Shown: piece by piece, positions 1-6,581 of the stretch
Position numbering within the stretch: the stretch's first letter is position 1
Layout of the letters: each line of letters opens with the position of its first letter
Source: Oscillospiraceae bacterium
GTDB taxonomy: Bacteria; Bacillota_A; Clostridia; Oscillospirales; Oscillospiraceae
DNA: 11,872 nucleotides
Assembly: GCA_902786615.1 (NCBI GenBank)
Contig: CADADE010000046.1
Span: 1-11,872, forward strand
Reading direction: 5' to 3'
The notes under the pieces: generated by a model
What the model saw: the letters and a program-made list of their open reading frames with translations, nothing else
Databases searched by the model: none
Told to the model about the DNA's origin: nothing
Made by a program: the position numbers and the translations under genes

Positions 1-124
1 CAATGATGTAGATGCCGTTACGCTCACAGTAGATGTACTCGGCCATCTTGGGGTTCCAGCGGCGGGTCTGGTGACCGAAGTGGACACCGGCCTCGAGCAA
101 CTGCTTCATGGATACGACTGCCAT
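1..124 (-). CDS. rpsB: 30S ribosomal protein S2, N-terminal part (runs off the left edge)
   Basis: The minus strand reads [20 protein letters not shown] followed by [21 protein letters not shown], the characteristic S2 N-terminus; [15 protein letters not shown] is near-diagnostic. S2 is a small-subunit ribosomal protein that joins late at the head/body junction of the 30S particle. Only the first 41 codons are present. The ATG at 122-124 is preceded by an AAAGGAG Shine-Dalgarno sequence with normal spacing. A good promoter lies about 110 bp upstream, leaving a leader long enough to hold regulatory structure. The gene is divergent from the aconitase-X operon. In many bacteria tsf follows rpsB; that region is outside the window. 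Identification is by recognition of a highly conserved sequence, so the call is firm despite truncation. Confidence 0.96.
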   Translation of the reverse strand, partial: MAVVSMKQLLEAGVHFGHQTRRWNPKMAEYIYCERNGIYII

Positions 125-232
125 TTGGTATTCTCCTTTTACATTTTTGTTATTTCCTCCGGGCGTTTCATCCCTTCCGCCAAGCCGTTGGGCCACATGG
201 GGAAAGTCCGCTCCCGTGCGAAATGCCTTGAT

Positions 233-261
233 ATAATAGCAGATACATCCGCATTTTGCAA
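233..261 (-). promoter_or_regulatory. Sigma-A promoter of rpsB
   Basis: Reading the minus strand, a -35 box TTGCAA (256-261) and a -10 box TATTAT (233-238) are separated by exactly 17 bp. Transcription should start near 226, giving a leader of about 100 nt before the rpsB ATG. The leader contains a short perfect hairpin, CCAA-CGGC-TTGG, at 180-191. That spacing and leader length fit a ribosomal-protein promoter, possibly autoregulated, but no known S2 leader fold was recognised. Confidence 0.75.
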
Positions 262-303
262 GGGCTTTCCCGAAAAAAAACCGCTTTTTCAAAATTTTAT
301 TTT

Positions 304-332
304 TTGACTTTCACGCTGTGCACTGATAGAAT
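304..332 (+). promoter_or_regulatory. Sigma-A promoter of the aconitase-X operon
   Basis: A -35 box TTGACT (304-309) and a -10 box TAGAAT (327-332) are separated by 17 bp, close to consensus. The expected transcription start (about 339) coincides with the upstream in-frame ATG at 340, so that ATG would be leaderless and is unlikely to be used. This supports the downstream TTG start at 388. The promoter is divergent from the rpsB promoter, with about 42 bp between the two -35 boxes. Confidence 0.8.
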
Positions 333-372
333 ATGATTTATGAGGAAGTCAACCCGTCTGTATTATTCTCTG

Positions 373-380
373 AAAGGAAG
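373..380 (+). promoter_or_regulatory. Ribosome binding site that decides the TTG start of the AcnX large subunit
   Basis: AAAGGAAG is followed by seven bases and then TTG at 388-390. The upstream in-frame ATG at 340 has no Shine-Dalgarno sequence and sits at the predicted transcription start. Starting at TTG gives MKLTPEQQAML, the N-terminus typical of aconitase-X large subunits. Confidence 0.8.
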
Positions 381-387
381 TGGTAAT

Positions 388-1668
388 TTGAAACTGACGC
401 CTGAACAGCAGGCCATGCTGGACGGCGCGCAGGGCGAAGCCATGGCCAGGGTCGTCAAGACTCTCGTCATGTACGGCGACGCCTTCGGTGCCGAGCGCAT
501 GGTCCCCATCACCGGCAAGTGCGGCCACACGGTGATCTCCTTCGGGCTCAAGGCCATCCAGCCGGTCTATGATCTCTATGACCAGCTCATCGACGCGGGC
601 CTTGTCTCCGGGCAGCGCTTCACCGCCGACCCGCGCCCCATCGACCCCGCTGTCCCCTCCAGTCTGCTGGAGGACATCGTGTTCAAAAAAATCATGTACA
701 CCCACCAGGACAAGTACGAGGAGCAGCTCAAAAAGCTCGGCATCACGAAGGATGAGGACTACACCTGCACCTGCTATCTCGACCAGGTGGGAAACAAGCC
801 GCAGGAGGGCGAGGTGCTGAGTTGGGCGGAGTCCTCCGCCGTGGTGTACGCAAACTCCGTGCTCGGCGCGCGGTGCAACCGCAACTCCGGCATCATCGAG
901 CTGATGGGCTCGGTGGCGGGCTTCGTCCCCGAGTTTGGGCTTCTGACCGACGAGGGGCGCAGGGCGACCTGGGTCGTGGAGGTCAAGTGCAAGGAAAAGC
1001 CCGAGGCCCAGCTTTTGGGCTCCGCCATTGGCATGAAGGTCATGGAGGAGGTCCCCTACGTCAAGGGTCTCGACAAGTGGCTGGGGAACGAACTCAACGA
1101 GGAAGCCTGCTCTTATCTCAAGGACTTCGGCGCTGCCACAGCCTCCAACGGCGCGGTGGGCCTGTACCACATCGACGGCCTGACCCCCGAGGCGAAGAAG
1201 CAGGGCGAAGCGCTCATCAAGGAGGGCGCGCAGGTCTACGTCATCGACGACGAGGAGCTCCGGCGCGTCAAGGCGAGCTACCCCGTCGTGTGGAAGAACC
1301 CGGACGCTGCGCCCGCGCTCTGCTTTGTGGGCTGTCCGCACCTGACGCTGCGGCAGATGGAGGACTGGTGCGGCAAAATTGAGGGGAAGTTGCGCGTAAA
1401 CGGCCTGAGCCGTGTGAGCGTGCCCACGGTGTTCACCGCCTCCCCCGCCGTGATCCGCGAGGCGGAGAAGGGCACCGTCGCGGCAAAGCTTCGCAGCTAC
1501 GGCGTTATCATCAGCTACATCTGCCCGCTCATGTACATGAACAATCCCCTCTGCAAAAAGAAGCCGGTCATCACCTGCTCCAACAAGCTGCGCACCTACA
1601 CCAGCGCCCGCTTCTATACGGAGGGTGAAATCCTTGACATCATCACGGGGAAGGAGGCAAAGCGATGA
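388..1668 (+). CDS. Aconitase-X large (catalytic) subunit, DUF521 family
   Basis: From the TTG at 388 the product is 426 aa, normal for a stand-alone aconitase-X catalytic subunit. Recognisable family segments are the N-terminal KLTPEQQAMLDG, the signature ESSAVVYANSVLGARCNR at about 148-165, GSVAGFVPEFG (174-184), GCPHLTLRQ (315-323), and a C-terminal ITCSNKLRTY (395-404). Cysteines C127, C129, C316 and C397 are candidate iron-sulfur or metal ligands, but I cannot assign them exactly. Characterised members dehydrate cis-3-hydroxy-L-proline (bacteria) or mevalonate 5-phosphate (archaea). No neighbouring gene says which substrate applies here, so the substrate is left open. The stop overlaps the start of the small subunit by 4 nt (ATGA, 1665-1668), indicating translational coupling. 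It has its own promoter, and a terminator follows the pair. Confidence 0.92.
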   Translation: MKLTPEQQAMLDGAQGEAMARVVKTLVMYGDAFGAERMVPITGKCGHTVISFGLKAIQPVYDLYDQLIDAGLVSGQRFTADPRPIDPAVPSSLLEDIVFKKIMYTHQDKYEEQLKKLGITKDEDYTCTCYLDQVGNKPQEGEVLSWAESSAVVYANSVLGARCNRNSGIIELMGSVAGFVPEFGLLTDEGRRATWVVEVKCKEKPEAQLLGSAIGMKVMEEVPYVKGLDKWLGNELNEEACSYLKDFGAATASNGAVGLYHIDGLTPEAKKQGEALIKEGAQVYVIDDEELRRVKASYPVVWKNPDAAPALCFVGCPHLTLRQMEDWCGKIEGKLRVNGLSRVSVPTVFTASPAVIREAEKGTVAAKLRSYGVIISYICPLMYMNNPLCKKKPVITCSNKLRTYTSARFYTEGEILDIITGKEAKR

Positions 1669-2105
1669 AGCAGTTTCAAGGCCGCGTCATCGTCCCCGGC
1701 ACCTGCAGGGCCGAAGCTCTGGTCAGCCACGGCGGCTTCAACACCCTGGCAAGCTTCCAGATGGCTCTGATGTTCGGCGACAGGCAGGTCAAATGCGGCG
1801 ACCAGAACAATGCCGACCTCTATAAAAAGCCCATGCTCGGCAAGGCGCTGTGCCTGCCCATGACCATTGGCTCCACCACCGGCGGGATGGTGCTCTACAC
1901 CGCCTGCGCCATCGGCAAGCAGCCGGCGTGCATGCTCTTTTCCAAGCCCATCGACTCCCTGGCCGCCTCCGGTGCGATCCTGGGCGACGTGTGGACGGAC
2001 GCCAGCATGCCCGTGGTGGACATGCTGGGCGACGAGTTTCTCGACTATGTGCAGACCGGCATGACCGTCACCATCGAAGACGGCGGGATCGTGACGGTGG
2101 AGTGA
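1665..2105 (+). CDS. Aconitase-X small subunit (swivel domain, DUF126 family)
   Basis: The 146-aa protein is the swivel-domain partner that, with the large subunit, forms the active site of two-polypeptide aconitase-X enzymes. Family features are the N-terminal GRVIVPGTCRAEALVS (about 6-21), the conserved core LCLPMTIGSTTGGMVLY (about 62-78, with the GSTTG loop carrying the expected active-site serine), and the closing GMTVTIEDGGIVTVE. Length is typical. The segment after ALVS, about residues 22-50, departs from the common GGVDPxTG pattern, reading GGFNTLASFQMALMFGDRQ; this may mark a substrate subgroup. The start codon overlaps the upstream stop, and a GGAGG motif lies just ahead within the large-subunit gene. 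An intrinsic terminator follows 20 nt after the stop. Confidence 0.9.
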   Translation: MKQFQGRVIVPGTCRAEALVSHGGFNTLASFQMALMFGDRQVKCGDQNNADLYKKPMLGKALCLPMTIGSTTGGMVLYTACAIGKQPACMLFSKPIDSLAASGAILGDVWTDASMPVVDMLGDEFLDYVQTGMTVTIEDGGIVTVE

Positions 2106-2124
2106 AGTTAAAGCGAATTTGAAA

Positions 2125-2158
2125 GGGATGCAGCGGTCTTTGCTGCATCCCCTTTTTT
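2125..2158 (+). terminator. Intrinsic terminator after the aconitase-X operon
   Basis: A perfect 10-bp stem, GGGATGCAGC (2125-2134) with GCTGCATCCC (2142-2151), has a 7-nt loop and is followed by CTTTTTTATT. On the plus strand this is a textbook rho-independent terminator. It lies between convergent genes; read from the minus strand the stem is followed by TTTCAAATT, so it may weakly terminate the channel gene as well. Confidence 0.93.
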
Positions 2159-2172
2159 ATTGAGGCTTTGAA

Positions 2173-3372
2173 TCAGAATTTCACGTCGCGCGGGCGCTCC
2201 TTGCTGTAGAGGAGCACCGTGTCCCCCTCCTGGAGCTTCATGCTGCCGTGGGGCACCAGCATGGTTCCCCGGCGGCGCACCATGACGATGTGCGTCTGGC
2301 GGGAGATGTCCAGATCCCGGATCAGGCTGCCGTTCCACTCGTGATCGCGGCTCAGGACGATCTCGCTGAGATTGATGTTCTGATCCTGCTCGTGCGCCTT
2401 GGCGCAGATGACCAGACGGTCGCCGGCCCTGAGGATCACGTCGCCCCGAGGCACCAGGGTCTCGCCCTGCCGATGCACCGCCGCGATCAGCATGCCGCGC
2501 GGAAGCGCGAGATCCCGGATGAGCTTCCCCGTCCAGGCGTCCCGCGCGGCAAGCTCCACGTCGATAAAGTGCAGATCCGTCTCCTCGCCCATGCGCTTGA
2601 GGCGGGAGTACTGCTCGACAAAGCCGGCGCTGATAATACCGGTGGGGATCGCCGCCATCAAAACGCCAAGGAAAGTGATGATAATGCTCATGACCTTGCC
2701 CATGGGTGTGATGGGGTAAATGTCGCCGTAGCCCACGGTGAGCAGGGTGGAGACCGACCACCAGATGCCGGAGAAGGCGTTCTGGAAGACCGTCGGCTGG
2801 GCGTCATGCTCGAGAGAATACATGCAGAGGCTGGAGGCCAGCATCAGCACGCCGAGGATGAAGAGAGAGGAGAGAAGCTGCTGCTTCTTGCCGGCGATGA
2901 CCTCGGTAATGACATTGAGGGAGTCGTAATAGGCGTTGATGCGAAACAGGCGGAAGATGCGCGCGATGCGAAACAGGCGGAACACCGCCGCCCCCGCCGG
3001 GAAGAAGACCGGCAGATAATACGGCAGGAAGGAGAGCAGATCCACAATGCCGGAGAAGGAGAAGATATATTTCAGCAGGGCCTTCCCCTCCGACAGATCG
3101 GGGTAGAGGCACTTTGCCGTCAGCAGGCGCAGCACATAGTCGACGGCGAAGAAAGCCACCGTCACCGCCTCCAGCTTATACAGCAGCGGGCCCGCGGCCG
3201 CGCGCACATTGTCAAAGGTGGAGGCAAAGGTGACGACGAGGTTAGTCAGCAAAGCCAGGGTGCTGATGATATCATAGCTGCCGTTGATGGGATCATCCAC
3301 CACGCCGACGGAGACCATGCGGAAGATCCGCTGGCGAAGCCTGGTGAAGCTGTTTTCTTCGGTCTTGTTCAT
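2173..3372 (-). CDS. Voltage-gated-type potassium channel with two C-terminal RCK_C (TrkA-C) domains
   Basis: The 399-aa membrane protein is built like a six-TM K+ channel. A hydrophobic S1 lies at about 33-52 and S2 at about 63-85, with S3 near 104-123. The arginine-rich S4 (FRLFRIARIFRLFRI, 131-145) is followed by S5 at about 166-186. The pore helix and selectivity filter TVGYGD (212-217) precede S6 at about 226-252. TVGYGD is the canonical K+ filter. The cytoplasmic tail carries two related modules, about 263-327 and 333-392, each with the RCK_C pattern (WTGKLIRDLALPRGMLIAAV...GD and WNGSLIRDLDISRQTHIVMV...GD). No Rossmann RCK_N domain lies between S6 and these modules, so gating by a ligand bound at RCK_C is an inference. 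Start ATG at 3370-3372. It has its own promoter and is divergent from the DUF1624 gene. Confidence 0.9.
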   Translation of the reverse strand: MNKTEENSFTRLRQRIFRMVSVGVVDDPINGSYDIISTLALLTNLVVTFASTFDNVRAAAGPLLYKLEAVTVAFFAVDYVLRLLTAKCLYPDLSEGKALLKYIFSFSGIVDLLSFLPYYLPVFFPAGAAVFRLFRIARIFRLFRINAYYDSLNVITEVIAGKKQQLLSSLFILGVLMLASSLCMYSLEHDAQPTVFQNAFSGIWWSVSTLLTVGYGDIYPITPMGKVMSIIITFLGVLMAAIPTGIISAGFVEQYSRLKRMGEETDLHFIDVELAARDAWTGKLIRDLALPRGMLIAAVHRQGETLVPRGDVILRAGDRLVICAKAHEQDQNINLSEIVLSRDHEWNGSLIRDLDISRQTHIVMVRRRGTMLVPHGSMKLQEGDTVLLYSKERPRDVKF

Positions 3373-3408
3373 AGGAGCGCGCCCTCAAATCCAGTATTCT
3401 TGCATCGG

Positions 3409-3437
3409 ATTGTAACACAAATCGGCGCACATCACAA
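3409..3437 (-). promoter_or_regulatory. Promoter of the potassium channel gene
   Basis: On the minus strand a -35 box TTGTGA (3432-3437) and a -10 box TACAAT (3409-3414) are separated by 17 bp, about 37 bp upstream of the channel ATG. Its -35 box lies only 13 bp from that of the divergent DUF1624 promoter, so the two are back to back. Confidence 0.7.
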
Positions 3438-3450
3438 TGCTTCTTTTTCG

Positions 3451-3479
3451 TTGCAATTATGCTGTGCGCGGGGTATAGT
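3451..3479 (+). promoter_or_regulatory. Promoter of the DUF1624 membrane protein gene
   Basis: A -35 box TTGCAA (3451-3456) and a -10 box TATAGT (3474-3479) are separated by 17 bp. The predicted start is near 3486, leaving a short leader that carries AAGGAGG at 3495-3501, six bases ahead of the ATG at 3508. Confidence 0.8.
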
Positions 3480-3507
3480 ATTCTCATTGAAACGAAGGAG
3501 GCGCGCC

Positions 3508-4257
3508 ATGGCGGAGAAAAAGCGCTATCATCTCATTGACGCCCTGCGGGGCTTTGCGCTCCTGAACATGCTGGGGATGCACTTTCTCTACGACGTGTTC
3601 GTCGTCTACGGGCGGGAGCCGCGCTGGTATCTCCGTCCGGGGGTGCATGTCTGGCAGCAGGCGATCTGCTGGTCGTTTATCCTGATTGCGGGCTTGTCCT
3701 TCCACTGGGGGCGGAAAAACAATCTGCGTCGGGGGCTGCTGCTGAATCTCTGCGGGCTTGTCATCACCGCCGTCACGCTCGTCGTCATGCCGAGTGAGGC
3801 CATCCACTTCGGCATTCTGAGCTTTATGGGCTGCGCCGTGCTGCTGACGATCCCGCTGGAAAAGGCGCTGCACAGGATCAAGCCCGCCGCGGGCATTCCG
3901 ATATGCTTTGCGCTCTTTCTGCTGCTGCGGCAGATCGACAGCGGCGTGGTCGGCATTGCGCCCTGGACCTGGAAGCTGCCGGAGAGCCTGTACCGCTACC
4001 GTGTGCTCGCCCCGCTGGGTTTGCCCGATCCCGCCTTTCGCTCCAGCGATTACTTTCCCATGCTGCCGTGGTACCTGCTGTTTCTGTGCGGCTGGTTTTG
4101 GGGGAAGCTTTTTCAGAAGCGCCCGGACTGGCAGCGCCTCGCGTGCACGAATATTCCCCTTCTCTCCGCCCTCGGGCGCCAAACCCTCTGGGTCTACATG
4201 CTGCACCAGCCGGTGCTGATGGGGATCTGCATGCTGCTCTTCGGGCAGCCGGGATAA
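3508..4257 (+). CDS. DUF1624 / YeiB-like (heparan-alpha-glucosaminide N-acetyltransferase-type) membrane protein
   Basis: The product is 249 aa from the ATG at 3508, chosen because AAGGAGG lies six bases upstream and the N-terminus then matches the family. Family hallmarks are RYHLIDALRGFALLNMLGMH (6-25), IHFGILSFMG (99-108, with H100), SSDYFPMLPWYLLFLCG (179-195), and ALGRQTLWVYMLHQPVLMGI (221-240, with H233). Hydrophobic segments at about 11-32, 48-65, 76-94, 101-117, 128-140, 184-199 and 225-245 suggest around seven TM helices. Relatives transfer acyl groups across the membrane onto sugars or other acceptors; the acceptor here is unknown. It is a single-gene unit with its own promoter. Its stop lies 4 nt from the stop of the convergent exporter gene, with no terminator between. 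Confidence 0.85.
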   Translation: MAEKKRYHLIDALRGFALLNMLGMHFLYDVFVVYGREPRWYLRPGVHVWQQAICWSFILIAGLSFHWGRKNNLRRGLLLNLCGLVITAVTLVVMPSEAIHFGILSFMGCAVLLTIPLEKALHRIKPAAGIPICFALFLLLRQIDSGVVGIAPWTWKLPESLYRYRVLAPLGLPDPAFRSSDYFPMLPWYLLFLCGWFWGKLFQKRPDWQRLACTNIPLLSALGRQTLWVYMLHQPVLMGICMLLFGQPG

Positions 4258-4261
4258 TGCA

Positions 4262-5581
4262 TCAGGCGCGCAGCCTTGGGAAGAGCCGGAGAAGCTTCAG
4301 CGGCTCATAGAGATTGGTGAGCCTGTGCAGCAGGTGCATTGCGTCGTGCTCCGTCTGGTAGGGGTGATCCAGAAAGACCTCCCGCGCGCGCAGCCCCGGC
4401 TCCTTCTCGCGCAGAATGCGCATGAGCCGCTTCTCTGCGAGAGGCATGGTGGCGGCGTCGCTGTAGAAATACAGGCTGCTGACCCCGACGGCGGAGCGCT
4501 CCCGCCGCACGACCATGCGCACTCTCCGGTCCTTCAGCGCCCGGCGCAGCTTCTTTTTCAGCAGGAGGATCTTGTCGTCCTCGTCGATGATCTTGAGATA
4601 GACGATCTCCTCCGCCCGGTAGATTTCTCCCTCCAGATAGCTACGGTACGGGGAGCGCTTCATATGCTCAAAGATGATCTGCTCCTGGGCGCGCAGCTCT
4701 CCCTGGTGAAAGATGCAGACCTTGTCGCGGTGGATGGTATAGAGAAAATAGCTGACGCCGAGCTCGTCCAGCACGCCGCGCAGATACGCCGTCTCGGCGG
4801 GGTCCAGGGTCTCCGCGTGCAGATATGCGTTCTCATTGGCGTCATAGATGGCGGCGCCGTCCATGACGATAAAGGGGACGCTGAGCTTTGTCTGGCTCAT
4901 GGTCAGGGTGAAAAAGGCGGGGGCATGCTCGGACATGAGGCAGATCTTCGCCCCGTCGTTATAGAGATAGTTGAGGCGAAAGCGCGCCGCGGCGGGGAGC
5001 TGGGAAAAACGGTCCGGCACAAGATCGGCAAGCTTCACGAAGAAGACCAGGTTTTTCTCCTTGTCCCGCGGGAGGCGGAAGACATTGACCCCGACGGCAG
5101 CGGCGGTGCCCAGAAGTACCCCGGTGAAGCGCTCCACGGCCTGCTTCAGCGGCGCCTCGATCTCCGGGAAGGCGATGACCATGCAGATGAAGACAATGGC
5201 CGCCTGTCCCGCCGTATCCGGTCGGCGCACCAGCACGCAGGTATAGAGCGAGAGCATGACGCCGACGGCCATACGCAGATAGACCAGCAGGAGATTGCTG
5301 CCCATGTGCGGGAAAAGGAGCATCAGCAGCAGGAAACCCAGGCCCCAGGCCGCCCCGATCAGCGTGCCGATAAAGCGGTTGAGGGCGTATTCCCCGGTAT
5401 CGTGGACATAGGGCTGCATGCAGATGATGGCTGTGATGGCGGCCTCGGAGGGCATGTCGGCCCCGCGATAGCCGCGCAGATAGTAGACCAGCAGCGTGAT
5501 GAGCACGGCGACGCTCGTCTTCACGATGCGCTGGCCGATATGGGGAAGATAGAACTTGTGTCCCGGTTCCTTTGTTTTCAT
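4262..5581 (-). CDS. ArAE/FUSC-type aromatic acid exporter with a degenerate HAD-like C-terminal domain
   Basis: The 439-aa product starts at the ATG at 5579-5581, preceded by AGAGGAAA at good spacing. A TTG at 5641 is in frame but lacks a ribosome binding site. The N-terminal 170 residues form an ArAE_1/FUSC half-channel with about six hydrophobic segments (20-36, 48-57, 70-90, 96-118, 124-138, 151-168). Conserved-looking motifs are GQRIVKTSVAVLI (16-28), NRFIGTLIGAAWG (68-80) and RFTGVLLGTAAAVGVNVF (151-168). Such proteins export small aromatic or hydrophobic acids. Residues about 176-345 resemble a Cof-type HAD hydrolase: KNLVFF where the catalytic DxD should follow, AKICLMSEHA at motif II (S217), then FIVMDGAAIYD resembling NGAxIYD, and a cap-like region. 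The nucleophile aspartates are V182 and L184, so it should be inactive. No convincing -10 box was found upstream. Confidence 0.82.
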   Translation of the reverse strand: MKTKEPGHKFYLPHIGQRIVKTSVAVLITLLVYYLRGYRGADMPSEAAITAIICMQPYVHDTGEYALNRFIGTLIGAAWGLGFLLLMLLFPHMGSNLLLVYLRMAVGVMLSLYTCVLVRRPDTAGQAAIVFICMVIAFPEIEAPLKQAVERFTGVLLGTAAAVGVNVFRLPRDKEKNLVFFVKLADLVPDRFSQLPAAARFRLNYLYNDGAKICLMSEHAPAFFTLTMSQTKLSVPFIVMDGAAIYDANENAYLHAETLDPAETAYLRGVLDELGVSYFLYTIHRDKVCIFHQGELRAQEQIIFEHMKRSPYRSYLEGEIYRAEEIVYLKIIDEDDKILLLKKKLRRALKDRRVRMVVRRERSAVGVSSLYFYSDAATMPLAEKRLMRILREKEPGLRAREVFLDHPYQTEHDAMHLLHRLTNLYEPLKLLRLFPRLRA

Positions 5582-5670
5582 CGGCGTTTCCTCTGCCCCG
5601 GCGCAAGGCCGGGAAGAAATCCAGCATTTTTTCTTTGTCAAGGGGTAAACCGTAAACAGCCTCCGTTTTG

Positions 5671-5699
5671 TTGACGGGGGCGGCGGGAAACGATATAAT
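5671..5699 (+). promoter_or_regulatory. Promoter of the HELTH-motif protein gene
   Basis: A -35 box TTGACG (5671-5676) and a consensus -10 box TATAAT (5694-5699) are separated by 17 bp. The predicted start is near 5706, giving a leader of about 36 nt with AGGGAG at 5730-5735. Confidence 0.85.
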
Positions 5700-5741
5700 C
5701 AGAAAAATAATCAACACTTGCAGAAAGGCAGGGAGAACGAT

Positions 5742-6581
5742 ATGCGGGAAGATCTGATGAAGCTTGCGCGGCGCTATCCGCAGCTGCTGCTGCCCATCCG
5801 GGAAGGCGAGCGGCAGACGGAGGAATACAAAAACGCAGTACTGGGCGGAGAGCCCCTGGATTTACAGCCGGACTTTCGCTGCCCGGAGGAGATAAGCGCC
5901 GACACGGCGGACACCCCGGCGGGCCGGGCGGAGATTTTGTACCTGGGCGACAGGCAGGACTTTCTGCACGCCTATCAGGCGCTGGCCTACCGCTGCGAGC
6001 CGACGCCGATCCCGGACTCGGTCGGGGCCGTCACCGTCGGGGGACTCATCAACTGGGAGAAAATTCACCGGCACCGGGACGAATACCTCGCGAGCGGCGG
6101 CGAAGACTGGGACGCGGAATTTGAGCGCTTCACCGGCGAACGCAAAAACTACCGCGACAGCGTCATCCTCCTGAGCGGCGGCAATTACAGCAACGTCTCC
6201 GCCGAGAGCGTCGGCCTCAGTCCGGCGGAATGGAAGGAGAAATCCTTCCTCATCCGCAAATACCATGAGCTGACACACTTTGTCTGCCGCGCGCTCTATC
6301 CCGAGGATATCGACGCCCTGCGGGACGAGGTGATCGCGGACAGCATCGGCCTTGTCGCCGCGTTCGAGAAATACGATCCGGCACTCGCCCGCCTCTTTCT
6401 CGGTGTGGAGGGCGGCGTCTTCCGCGAGGGGGGACGCCTGTCCCACTACGCGAAGGAAGAGGAGCTGCCCGCCGCCGTCCGGCGCGTCAACGCCATGATC
6501 GACGATTACGCCGCGCGCATTGAGAAGGCGGGCGCGGACGATCCGGACATTTTCGCTCTGCTGCTTAGAATCTTCCCTTAA
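5742..6581 (+). CDS. Unassigned protein with a HELTH zinc-metallopeptidase-like motif
   Basis: I do not recognise the family. The 279-aa protein starts at the ATG at 5742, six bases after AGGGAG. An in-frame TTG at 5718 has no ribosome binding site. The key feature is RKYHELTHFVC, giving HExxH at H175-E176-H179, followed 17 residues later by E196-V-I-A-D200. HExxH plus a downstream ExxAD is the arrangement of gluzincins, in which the third zinc ligand is a glutamate. There is no signal peptide and no obvious TM segment, so a cytoplasmic location is likely. The flanking sequence is rich in acidic residues and tyrosine with no repeats. It has its own strong promoter and is divergent from the exporter gene. 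Its TAA overlaps the stop of the convergent acetyltransferase gene (TTAA, 6578-6581). Peptidase activity is inference from the motif; a non-catalytic zinc-binding protein is possible. Confidence 0.8.
   Translation: MREDLMKLARRYPQLLLPIREGERQTEEYKNAVLGGEPLDLQPDFRCPEEISADTADTPAGRAEILYLGDRQDFLHAYQALAYRCEPTPIPDSVGAVTVGGLINWEKIHRHRDEYLASGGEDWDAEFERFTGERKNYRDSVILLSGGNYSNVSAESVGLSPAEWKEKSFLIRKYHELTHFVCRALYPEDIDALRDEVIADSIGLVAAFEKYDPALARLFLGVEGGVFREGGRLSHYAKEEELPAAVRRVNAMIDDYAARIEKAGADDPDIFALLLRIFP

Noticed and set aside
232..237. TATAAT on the plus strand as a possible -10 box.
   Set aside because: No -35 box at suitable spacing; the same bases form the minus-strand rpsB -10 with a good -35.
71..307. 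Small plus-strand open frame at the left edge.
   Set aside because: It overlaps the rpsB start and promoter on the other strand, has no ribosome binding site, and matches nothing.
349..1341. 330-codon minus-strand open frame.
   Set aside because: Antisense of the AcnX large subunit, caused by high third-position GC.
2248..3507. Long plus-strand open frame continuous with and upstream of the DUF1624 gene.
   Set aside because: It is the antisense of the potassium channel gene. Composition is low-complexity H/D/R/Q/E, and the real start at 3508 has a promoter and ribosome binding site.
5636..5641. TTGACA on the minus strand as a -35 box, and the overlapping TTG at 5641 as the exporter start.
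   Set aside because: No -10-like box 15-19 bp downstream of TTGACA. The TTG has no ribosome binding site and would add an unconserved 20-residue tail before the well-placed ATG at 5581.
4325..5674. 449-codon plus-strand open frame.
   Set aside because: Antisense of the exporter gene, whose opposite frame has clear family motifs; no ribosome binding site and no recognisable protein.
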